From positions 18,446 to 82,445 of the forward strand of contig JASAND010005711.1 in the NCBI GenBank assembly GCA_030248195.1: a stretch of DNA of 64,000 nt, given 5' to 3'. The notes beneath the pieces are model-generated. The model was not told the origin of the DNA. It did not search any database and was given only the letters and a program-made list of their open reading frames with translations. Of the stretch, positions 36,645 through 47,594 are shown piece after piece. The stretch comes from Trissonchulus latispiculum. Taxonomy: Eukaryota > Nematoda > Enoplea > Enoplida > Ironidae. The translations under genes and the position numbers were made by a program. Positions within the stretch are counted from its first letter, which is position 1; each line of letters opens with the position of its first letter.

Positions 36645-38232
36645 TTAACGCAAGCGCGTAGCCGGGGGGGGGTGGAGGGAATTCCCCGTCCTCCCGAAAT
36701 TGTAGACCCTCTAGGAATTTTGTACGTGTCATATGTAAAATGCCCGTTTTTCAAAAAAATTTCACGATGGTCACGAAAATATTTTAGCTTCTGGGGGGGG
36801 GGGGGGGCTCGGCCCCCAGACCCTCAGCAAAATTTTTGTATTCCCAAAAATTTTTTCTGGCTACGCTAGTGACTAGACGTAATTTGTGACGAAAATTTTT
36901 CCTCCACCCTCTCCCTTGGCTTTACGGTTGGCAATCTTAATTGATCAGGTCAGAAGGTATTTGACATTTCTCCCTTGAATTCGACTCTTACGTCGTTCCC
37001 TACTCCAGGGGCACCATTGATTAAAGTTGTGAATCAAAATGTGTATGGATTAGGCCCCCCAAAAAATTCATGTTTTACCCGAAAAAAATCCGTTTCCGAA
37101 AAATGTGTACCTTTTTGCTGATTCGAGCGCTTGCTGTAGGCCCTCTGGTATTGTCGTAGTCTAAAAGGGGTCGTTTTGTACTCTGTTTAAGGTAGCCCGA
37201 GAGCCAGCATCCAACGGCATGGTTCCCATTACTATTACGGGTGATTCTCATTCCTGTGAGAGTGCCGCGGATGCCATTCGTGGTCACATTTCCGGAGATC
37301 AGCCATTCCAGGCCCAGGACAGCGGCTACTCTCGTGGCGGCGGTGGCTACGGAGGCGGTGGTTATGGTGGTGGCGGAGGATTTGGAGGTACTAACTTACG
37401 TATATATAGTTTGGATAAACCCGGCGTTGTAGTTTGTCCTCCTCCCCTCATAGCTAGCATTTTCCCCTAAGACGACTTGTCTGAAATTGATGGAGAAAAT
37501 TCGTTCGCCTATTGAATGAACTGGTAATTGTTTCTGCTGGAAAACATCTTCACAAAGGCCTTATTCCTTACAGTTATTTTTTAACAACACAGCCAGTTAG
37601 TTTAGCGTACGGACTTACATATGTTTATGATATTATATATAATATATACGTATATATTTACGTATTTGTTGATTGGACTTGACTGTTTTAGGTGGTCGAG
37701 GCGGTGGTCGTGGTGGTGGTCGCGGTGGCGCGTGTCACAACTGCGGTCGTGAGGGCCACTTTGCCCGGGAGTGCCGCTCCGGTGGTGGCGGAGGCGGCGG
37801 CGGTGGATACGGTACGTCACCTGCACGTCCCCTCTCCCCCCCCCCATATTTTTATGCAAATTAGGGTTTTAACAGTATACCTATAAATATGTATGTGTTG
37901 ATTAGACAAATGTTCCTGCAGATGTTTCCCTCAATTTGATTGAGCCTACATCCATCTGAGACACTGTTGGGCTTATTCTAGGGATGATTTTGGGGGGGTA
38001 GCCTTTTTGGGGGCTCTCGGTTGGAAGACGTTTAGTGCGAAAATTTTCCTACTGGTGTGCCTTTCGGTTGCATCCACTTGCTTAGCAAATTTTCCAGAGG
38101 GTAAAATGTAATCCGCAGCAAGTTTGTCGAACCCGCTAATTTGGTATATCTTTTTTTTATAATGTTCTCTAAAATGTGTTAATTATATACTTATCATATG
38201 TTTGTGTTTATTTAGGTGGTGGCCGCTACTAA
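36185..38232 (+). CDS. KH domain + CCHC zinc-knuckle RNA-binding protein, paralogue 3
   Basis: Five exons: 36185-36233, 36421-36476, 37192-37387, 37692-37811 and 38216-38232, giving 145 residues. The architecture equals paralogue 2: KH domain 1-70 with GRGG at 17-20, linker [16 protein letters not shown], zinc knuckle C115, C118, H123 and C128, and terminal GGGRY. Compared with paralogue 2 it lacks a few Gly/Arg residues in exon 3, has extra RGG triplets at the start of exon 4, and carries one Asp-to-His change (GDSHSC). The ATG is 69 bases after the acceptor at 36115. The 5' UTR words GGTGTTTGTGTG and CGTGTTAATCCTGG are shared with paralogue 2, showing that the duplication included the start. 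Intron 2 holds a (TA)n tract and G-run debris. Predicted RNA binding. Confidence 0.92.
36579..36643. repeat. (TA)n microsatellite in KH3 intron 2
   Basis: About 32 uninterrupted TA units, followed at 36660-36850 by G-run family debris (GGGGGGGGTGGAGGGAATTC, then GGGGGGCTCGGCCCCCAGACC). Confidence 0.95.
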
Positions 38233-39165
38233 GCGCCAACCAACATTCACTGTCCTATCAACATTGTCGTTCTGTTTATAAGGTTAGTTTGCTCAATAAT
38301 TTGTTTGAGCACACGGCAGATTACGGGTTTAAATAGTATACCTAAATTCATGTACGGTTTTAGCTAGTATCAATTGGTTTTGTAGCTGTTCACATTTTCA
38401 TTCAATGCAGTGTCTATTAGTATAGGATCAATGCAGGATCGATCGTTTCATGAAGGAGTTAAAGGAGGGAAAGTTAAGCTTGCCTGGAATTAAATTTGCT
38501 CTAACTATTTTTCTCGAAAGGGCTTGAAGGATTCTGGGTCGTTTATTTAAATTTGGAGGTTTAATTATCTAGTGGTTTTTTACAAGCGATTCTATAGACC
38601 ATTTTAGTTTTTGTGGTTCTTTGACTGTTCTTATTTTTTCTGTCTTTTTCAGGTTTACGGATATATTATGTGAATTATGTCATATAAAATGAAGAGCAAG
38701 CAACCATTTGTTGAAACTTTGATTTGGTTTGACTGTTTTTGTCAGTATTTTGTCTTTTGATTTCTATGTTTGGTATGCACAGATTGGAAGGCTTCGTATC
38801 TCTTCAAATGTATACTAAAAATTGCGAATTTTAACAGTGTTGAGATCATTTTTTGTCAATTTTTTTCAATAATTGTGTAAGTTTTTGAATCTGTGTGTAT
38901 AACCAATGTCACTGCTAACATTGTTCTGGGGTCTCAAAATTCGAAGCTACATCTCTTTTTGGTCGGTGGTTTTTTGAAGGAAGTCTTGTTGTTGGCTGAA
39001 AACTATTTCTGGGAAAGTTGTTTATGTTCTTTTTCTTTTCTGTTCTATTTTGACCACTACCGAAAAGAGGTGTAGTCTTCCTTTTACGTGTTTCTTGGAT
39101 TTACTGTTATGATGAATGTCATTGCTGATGCTCATGATGAAGTAAACCTAAAATTTTTGTTTTGT
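38233..39165 (+). other. KH3 3' UTR with spliced UTR intron and conserved blocks
   Basis: A donor AAG|GTTAGT at 38282/38283 and an acceptor TTTTTCAG at 38652 mirror the KH2 3' UTR intron. The exon starts GTTTACGGATA and shares AATGAAGAGCAAGCAACC. Conserved blocks are at 38901-38973 and 39097-39160. The second contains TTTACT...AGTAAA, able to close a stem round ATGATGAATGTCATTGCTGA. The poly(A) site was not identified. Confidence 0.65.
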
Positions 39166-40375
39166 TGTACTCATAGGCTAAGAGTTAGGTAGGTTTATTC
39201 CAGCTTGCATCACCAAATCTCAAATCAGATTAAGACTGTAGTAAGAAAGTGACCTCAAATCTCAATACTAGAATTCTTGCCTGGCAGGTAGGAGGGCTTC
39301 AAAAATTAGTCGCGTGCGTTTGTGATTTGAGAGAATCGTGTTGGCTTTGTTAGTATATGACAAAATGGTCCATCCAAAAAAACCCGCGACCTTTTAGGCG
39401 CTGTTTAGGCTTTAGGAGCTAGGCGATGTTTTCCGGATTATTCCGTGGGTTATGAAACGGATCAACTAAATTTGTGAAGAGGTATTTTCAAGTTAAAATT
39501 CCGTGGTGTATTCTTTGGGCAGACAGCGTTTGTGAGACAGTTTTCTGTAAGCTTAAAATTCGCGCAGAAAATTGGACTGGGTTTTATGGATTACAAAATT
39601 AAAATTAAGTAGTTTTGGAAAAGTATCCCATGTGGCTCTGCTTGGCATAAAACCCTAGTCTTAAGGTAGGGCCTTGTAGGCTGTAGCAAGCTCCGCTCCA
39701 ACCCCGACCGTTGAAGAAGAAAACCAATTTTTCACGCTAAGTAGGTAACAGTTGAATGGTTTTGTCAACTTCTCCCAAAATTTACACTGAATTCGGGTAT
39801 GACTGTCCAGCTTCTAAGATAGCGGATTTCCTTCACATTTCAACTTCTCAACAGGTAAGTTTCGGTGGTGCGCAAACCAATTTTTGTCCAGTGTGATGCA
39901 GCGGGTTTCGGGCTGCTGTGCTTTGCAAGTTGATGATAACAATTTACTTGTGATAAGGGATTAGAAAAAGTTTCCCATATGAGTTAAAGCGGGCGGTGAG
40001 CTCAGGTCCGGCCCTACCTGTCAGGCTCTTTTTTGCACGTTTTTAACAATGCTCAGTCTACGCTGCTTGGTCGATTTTCCGTTACATAAAATCTTGTTGG
40101 GGTTCAAAAGTCCAATTTAGATCCATCTTCCCATCCTGATGAGCCTATCGCAGTGGGCTTTCTTTAAGCTCAGTCGTTTATTTCGCTCCTTCACTAGACA
40201 AACTTTTTAAATGATACTCCTGACAGCAGCGGAATTTTCTTGACTTTCCTATTCGAGACTTGGCCTCCCTTCCGACCCTTTATGCAGCCAGTGTTTTATA
40301 TTCCAATTGCCTTCCAAGTGGGCACCTCCAGGATTACAGCCAACCTAGTCTCTAGGTATGCGGGGCAACTTGTGT
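39166..40375. other. Intergenic, no gene recognised
   Basis: The sequence has no recognised repeat ends, RNA genes or coding structure. The 3' part (about 39890-40340) reads as unremarkable unique sequence. Confidence 0.4.
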
Positions 40376-43250
40376 CGGTGTCACGGTGAAATTTTTCTCC
40401 CTAAAAATTTTTCCCCCCGGAAAAATTTCACCGGTGAAATTTTTCCCCCCGGAAAAATATCACCAGAGAAATTTTTCCGGGGGGAAAGTTTTCACCGATA
40501 TACTGTAATTGAAATTTTCAAGCAATTATCAACTTTCCAACCTATTTCTTTCCTAGAATATTATCTAATCAATTGAATGGAATTTCAATTTTTGTCTGGC
40601 ATATTTTTTATAATTATTTTTTATTTTTTATTTTTTTAATTTTTATTTTTTATTATTATTTTATTTTTTAATTTTGTGCCTGCTTCGAGCTTTAGAACAC
40701 AAACATAGCGCACAAAAATCTTTGAAGTGAAGGGTCTAATTTGCGGGGGGGGGGGGGTGGTCCGTTGGCGTGCAGAGCATAGTTTTTGCTCTGATAACGT
40801 AGAGTGTGCCTAGTGGCACACTCTTATATTATGCACTCTTGAAGATATTAAAGGTGGGAACACAAGTTTAAATTGAGTTAGACGAGCTAAGGGGATTAAT
40901 CTTAACTCTAATCTACCCTCTGCTCCATACCTGAACGCAGAGTTGGTCGCGGGCCGCGGGTGCCCGCGGGTACCCGCGGGTACCCGCGGGGCGGGGCGGG
41001 TATCACCAAATTTCAATACCCGCACTACCCGCGCGGGTATCTGTGCGGGCCTAACCTAAGAATTTTAACTATTTTTTGTCTAAAACTAAACGAAATTTAC
41101 TAGTTACAGAAGATACTGCATTTGTATTTTCACCTCTCAGTTACTCTTAAAAGTTTTCTGAACGGTAATAGTGCGTCTATGCTGCTTTGCTTAGGTAAAA
41201 GAGCGGACCAGTAATGTCGGCACAACTCATGCTTACAGCGATTTCAGACCCGATAAAACTTAAATGTTTGCGTGACTATATACTGTAAGACTTTCGGCCT
41301 TCTTATCCGACACAGTTCCTGAGTCTACAAGGTTTAGAGGCGTTTGCTTAATAAACCTAGAAATGTATTAATTTAGCTGAATCTAGTTGAATGAGTTTTC
41401 TGTTTTTGACACCATACTTTCATTAAATAGTAGATACATCAGTTTGGTTGTTATGGATGGAAAGAAGGCACAAAAGGAAGAGTTTTGCTTTTACAACCTT
41501 CGAACTATCTATAGTGACGGCCATTTTTGAGGAAATCAGTTTTTTCAAAATTGCTGCCAAATCCTACGGACAATTTTCGTTCACTTATAATCAATCGATA
41601 CGTGGTCTAATTGTCCATTTTATCAATGCCTATTAGTTGGGATTCGTTGCTATAACCTAGAAATTTGACCGAAAAACCAATTTGGCAATCATGGGAATCT
41701 ACAGGTTAAAAGCTTTAAAATGATGTATATACCTATAAAGCTCGTTCCAACTCCGAAAATTGCGAAAGTTATAGCGTTTCAAAAAATCACCACAAAAGCA
41801 CTGCATAAAAGGATACCACCAGCATAAAATATCCAACTTTTTGGAAAGTCAGGAAAACAGATATATATATACCTAATAAAATGAAAATTGCTGTTTTAAT
41901 TTAGTTTTCCACATGAGTAGGGCAAAAAATTTTGCGGGTATCTTGCGGGTATCACTTGTCTGCGGGCCTCGGGGCGGGGCGGGGCGGGTACCCTTCTGCG
42001 GGCCGCGGGCTGAGGCGGGTAGCAAAAATCCGGCCCGGGACCAACTCTGCCTGAACGGGAGGTCAAATTTCACTGACCATTGTGGAAGCAAATTTGGGTA
42101 CCCCTTGTGAGAGCGATTTTTCTTGGGGGTACCTTTGAAAGCGATTTTTAAGCGATTTTTACCATTTTTTAACGAAGAACAGCGATTTTTTTAGCCAAAA
42201 CACATTTTTCAGACGTTTTTTTAAAAAGCAAAATAGTGATTTTAAGCAAAAAATTCAGGCAAAGCCAGAAAATTTCCGGAAATTTTAGTCGTAAAACATA
42301 TTTTTTGGGTAATTTTCTTACCCCTTGGGGGAGCAATTTCGCAACCCCTTGTGGACGACTTCGCCGAGGGGGGGAATTCCCTTCTTGTCCGCCTGTACCG
42401 TGCTCTAGGTACTCTTTCCAGAAAATTTTAAAGAAGTATAGTTTAGTGGACATTTAAAATTGGGTTAATAATTGGGTTAATCTAAACTAAATCTTATTTA
42501 GTGAAACATTTAATACAATAAACCACAAATAAATATTCGAAAATTCGGGGACAGAAGAATTAATTTTGGAATTTTTTCTGCTCCTTCTGAAACCGCAACC
42601 AAATGTGAGGGGAACACGATCAAAAACATATTAACACAGTGGATAATAATGATCAAGTGCAGTCATTAATCTTTCCCATTGAGCATTTCTGTAACGACTT
42701 TACTAAAAAATTATGTTTCAGTACTCTAAAAAAGGAATAATTCCCGCTAAACAAATATTATCCTAAATGTTGGGGGTCACTTTAGTTCCTGGGAGCTGAG
42801 ATCATTCCTTATTTGATAATGTTATAAAAAAATATGCCAGGGAAAAATTGAGATTCTATTCAATTGATTAGATAATATTCTAGCAAAAAAATAGGTTGGA
42901 AAGTTGATAATTGCTTGAAAATTTCAATTACAGTGTATCGGTGAAATCTTTCCCCCGGAAAAATTTCTCTGGTGATATTTTTCCGGGGGGAAATATTTCT
43001 CCGGTGATATTTTTCCGGGGGGAAATATTTCTCTGGTGATATTTTTCCGGGGGGAAATATTTCTCCGGTGATATTTTTCCGGGGGGAAATATTTCTCTGG
43101 TGATATTTTTCCGGGGGAAATATTTCTCTGGTGATATTTTTCCGGGGGGAAATATTTCTCCGGTGATATTTTTCCGGGGGGAAAAATTTCACCGGTGAAA
43201 TTTTTCCGGGGGGAAAAATTTCTAGGGGGAAAAATTTCACCGTGACATCG
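40376..43250. mobile_element. Large TIR element with GTGAAATTTTTCC sub-repeats
   Basis: Ends are CGGTGTCACGGTGAAATTTT on the left and AAATTTCACCGTGACATCG on the right. The arms (40376-40576 and 42854-43250) match to their inner edge CAATTGATTAG / CTAATCAATTG. The right arm has grown by tandem copies of a ~33-bp unit (GGTGATATTTTTCCGGGGGG, then AAATATTTCTC), about eight copies against one or two on the left. A hAT element is nested inside. The 176-codon minus-strand frame at 42860-43390 is this tandem repeat read as protein (repeated PPEKYHRRNISP) and is not a gene. Confidence 0.7.
40938..42049. mobile_element. Non-autonomous hAT element, 8-bp TSD
   Basis: The target duplication CCTGAACG is exact (40930-40937 and 42050-42057). 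Terminal inverted repeats are CAGAGTTGGTC and GACCAACTCTG, a classic hAT form. Subterminal blocks of GCGGGTACCCGCGGG-like sequence lie at each end. The interior (1112 bp in all) has no transposase frame. It is nested in the larger TIR element. Confidence 0.9.
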
Positions 43251-46200
43251 GAAAGAACAAGAATGGTTGCCCTGGGCGAGACTGCAATAATAAATAATAA
43301 CCGGACTACGTTTTCTATTCGTAGTCTACTTCTTCTCTCCGCCTCTTGTCCGTTTGCGGTCTGTGGAGGGAAACACCTGACATGCCTCACGTGGAGCCTA
43401 AACGGTGTCCAGTCTTCACCAAAAAAAACTGGTGAACGCGCTATTTTTTGGCGACTATCCTAGTAGATATCTCAAAGTAATTAACTCAGAATTAGGTCGT
43501 TTTGAGAAATAAATTATGCATATGTGAATATGGTTCATTCAATCAAACAACTTGTCAAAAAGGTGGATGGAGAAAACACCCTTGTCTGAAATGCAGAAAA
43601 TCTGACAGTGATGTCGAACAGAACAGAGACAATTTGTTTTCATGAAATCATCAAATTCACATCTACTCTTGATAGGGTCAACAACATTTCAATTTCATAA
43701 TTTTGAACCAGAATAGGAAAGTTGACACTGATTTAAGTCTCACTTTCGCTCTCTGTCTATCCAAGTCGGCCCTTCTTTTAGTCTATAGCAGCAACCAATG
43801 TCCTCTACTTCGGAAATTCGTCAAAATGAAAATGTAACAAAATTTTAATGTAATATATTGGCAGTGCAACTACTTCATGATTATGCCTGTATGGACGTTG
43901 TAAGGCCACATTATTAGACTTCTTATGCGGGGGAAACCAATTTTCAAATTTTAAACTTTCTCAATTTTCAAAACATGGGAGGGAACGCACAGTTTACTGT
44001 TCCCTGTATTAGTAGTACACCTCTGAACATCACATTACTACGACAGCTACTATTGCGGGAAGTTTTTATGTGTTTACTTGGCCGGTCCTTTATTATGGGG
44101 AGGCTTGCTTTTTTCGTAAGGGGGTTGTTTATTTTTGAATTTTCAGTTCAAATTTTGCATCTTTTTTCAGTTTAATGTTAGGCTTACCTTTTAAGGACAA
44201 AGTTTGTTGTTGGTGTAACTGCTTTTCATGGAAGTCTTGAGTGCATTTTTATGTAAGATTGCCATCTTTTCATATGGGATCTTTTCAGGATATAACCCCC
44301 CAGGCCCAGCTTCCGCAAAACTTCACCAAACGAGCTGAAATTTGATACGGGTATATATGTATTCGACCACGATGAGTTCAAATATCGCAAAATTATTTCG
44401 AATTCGCGAAATTCAATGTTTTCGATTCGTAAGAGGGACCAAGGGGAACCGAAAATTTTTGTCTTCGATTTTGCTGAAAAGTTGTATTCAGGGGTTTTCG
44501 TGGTCGCAGAACACGAATCTGAAGGTCATTTTTTGATTCAGCTTTTCGTTAGCTCAGTGTAAGCTTATATATTACATCTTAAGCTTAAAATTTCGCCTTC
44601 GGCGAAATTGAAAGATTTTGCGCCATTTGAACTCAGCGTAGTCGAAAACATACCCATACCAAATTTCAGCTCATTGGGTCAACTTTTGCGGAATATTGGC
44701 CTGGGGTGTTATCGTGAAAAGATCCCATATATGTTTAATAATAGGGTCGGGTCCTGGACGGTAAAAGTTTCTGATTTTCTGATTTTGAAAAAGTGTTGCC
44801 TCGAACAGTTCAACCCCTGGAGAAGACTCCGAATTGCTTAGTCAATTTTCTAGAAAAACTCTGAAGTGAACGAAAATTTTCTTGAAATTTTAGTGTAAAA
44901 CCAATTTTTTCCGGCGATTGTTGCTTACCCTAACCAACCCCTGTATGCAAGTTTTCAGTAAAATTTTTTCGAAAAATTTTTCGGTTCCCTTTGGTTCCCC
45001 CTCACCAAACTCAAATTTTTAAGTTTTTAAATTTTTGAATTCCTCAGCCTTCAGTACACCCATGCAAAATTTCAAAGTTATTGGTCAAAAAGCTCAAATG
45101 CTTAGGGCTGGGGGAGCGCAAAAGATCCAACAGTCGGTGGTATACGATATCCAGCCAAATTTCTGCTTTTTTGATTTCTGATTTTGTTCCCGGCTGCAAC
45201 CTTTTTTCAAATGGAATAAAATCTTTGTCAAAAACACATTTTTCTCTTTCCTCCAAGCAGGAAACTGTTCTTATAGTAGCCTGAAGTTGACAGTAACTAT
45301 TCAATAGTAGAACAGCAGTATGTACATTGTATATTAAGCATAATTTTAATGTCTTGCATGTAACAACTAGCCACAGAAAATTCGTGACATTGCCGTTTTA
45401 ATTCTGTCAATTGCAGATTGTATTTTTGCGTTACATTTCAGGAAACCAATGTAACAATTGTGGCCTTTCTTAATGCTATGCTTCCCTATTCACTTCCTAT
45501 AATTTGCCATACGACGTAAGTATAAACTTACGTTAATCATTGCCTCATTAAGTAAGCTCATTATCCGAAATTAATTTTAGTTTATTAAGGGAAGGGTGAG
45601 CTTATTTGTTTAATGCAACATTTGTGTGTCAATAATGCTACATGAGAAGCCAACGACGCTATACGTGACTTCTGCTTCTCTAGAAATCATACTACCTCTA
45701 TACTCTGCCTGCAGTTTAGCTTATACTTTTCCCCCACTTTACATGAATTCAGTTCAAATATTGTAGCGGCTTTTTGCATTCGTTTTATGTCTTTGTCCCT
45801 AAATTGATTTATTTTGTCCAAAAAAATTCAGAGCTATGGTAAGTTTCTAACCTTCTTGTGAATACTAAATTATCAGGACTAGGTAAGTTTTCGAAATTCG
45901 GTTTTTCTTGTGGCATGCATGCACAGGATGAACTGGTTTTCATTATGAAAAGCAAAGATTGCACACCGGAGTTATACCATTAAGTTAATTGTGAGTTTGT
46001 TTTTATGACTTCAAAAACCAAAATTTTCTGCCAATTGTTTGGGAGTAGGACTGAAACATCACCAAGTTTTCTGATTACGATTATAGGTAGTCAAATGATT
46101 GCAATAAAGTTTCTCTAGCTTCCAATTTTACACCAAACAAAAATTGCAGATTTACATTTTTGTAACCGTTACGTTTGATTCTTTTGTTAGCTTCTTCCTG

Positions 46201-47578
46201 TTATTTTCATTCTACTTTTTTTCGCTTTTCTTCAGGTTTTCTAATAAAACGTTTTTTGTGTACAACAGAACCGATTAGAAGTATGTCGTGTGCTGAAAAT
46301 TTCTCCTCAACCATTTTCCTCTAAAACCTAATTTTAAGACTTGTAAGTTTTGTACAAAAATGTGAAATTTTCATGTGTGAAGTTGACAGTGCAACAAGTT
46401 CAGTGTAACAAGTTTTGACTAAGGGTTGCCTCAAAGATCTGAAGTGGTGGCTAACTGTGAGCCCAAAGGATTTAACAATTCCCCCCCACCTCTCAGAAAA
46501 ATGGAGCAAGCGAGAATACTCAGGGTGTAATCGAAATTTTACTCAAAACCAATTTCATACTGTCGAAAAGTTTTACAGCTTATGCAACAACACTGTTTGT
46601 CTTCCCCTCCCCTCCCACTTGATTTCGTGTTTACACAAAATAACAAAACTTTAAAATCGTTTCGGGATTTCCCTTTTCTCCTGTTTCAACTGTGGCTATT
46701 CGACCAAACTTCAGAACCTGTAGTGCAAATTAAAACTCCTATCACTTGTACTTTTGTTTCTTTTACATACATTTTATATAAACAATAAAACTAAAGAAAC
46801 GGATTAGTTGTTTTCGTCTTTCTCCAGAGCGCTTTTGCTGCAGCGATGCTTTTGCAAGTAGGGATAACGCCAGACCAAATTTAGTTGATTTTTCGTCCGT
46901 GGTTTGGCGTTGAATAATTGCATAATGCAACTACATATATACTTTACAAAGAAGCATAGTAGCAGAAGTAAAAGTTTTCTCTCTTTGCGTCTGGTGATCT
47001 GACCGCTCAAGTCAAGTGGATCCGTCCCGCCCCCTGTGGTAGGACAACTCCTTCAAAATTAAGGATAAGAATAAAGAGGAATTACTGGGGGGATTTATTG
47101 ATGGTATCTACTGGAACCAGAATTCCAATCTGTCATCATTTATCCTGAAATGTTTTGTTCCATTTGGATCAAATTTGCTCAAAACATAGTTAAGATGTGC
47201 ATTGTAATGAAATATTTTCCAAAAGAACGGCGTTTGAAAGTTTTTTGCAAAAGAGCCCAATTTTTATGCACAGTTTGAGGTCTTGGCCATAGGTAACATC
47301 TGACAAAATATAAACCAAATGCATCGGCATATGTCCGGACAAGAGATTTCTCTGGATCAGAATTATCTAAGCTGTTCTCTCCTTCGAAGTGATTTTGTTT
47401 AACAAGTATGGAATCCGATTTAGACTTCGAAAATACGTGAAAATGTCCTATCTGGACAAAAAGAACTGGCTAAATCCCAGACGGTAAGGAACACCTAAAG
47501 GTCCCCCCGTACCCCCTCAAGATATTAGGTATACAAATTCGCAAACAGAAAGTGCACGTGTTGCCCTGTTTGTTGCAG
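43251..47578. other. Intergenic, repeat debris and an isolated poly(A) signal
   Basis: Positions 44330-45120 belong to the TGAACTCAGCGTAGTCGAAAAC / AGGGGTTTTC repeat family, with inverted halves. An AATAAA lies at 46785 after a long A/T stretch, but I find no coding exons that would feed it. The stretch 45300-47570 shows nothing else I recognise. A polypyrimidine-GCAG acceptor at 47578 opens the next gene. Confidence 0.45.
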
Positions 47579-47594
47579 GAACCGCCTGAAGTGA

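Noticed and set aside
42860..43390. 176-codon minus-strand frame with repeated PPEKYHRRNISP
   Set aside because: It is a translation of the ~33-bp (multiple of three) tandem unit in the arm of a TIR element, with no start context or homologue.
46785..46790. 3' end of an undetected gene upstream of 46800
   Set aside because: An AATAAA in A/T-rich sequence is weak evidence. No phase-consistent exons were found between 43250 and 46780.
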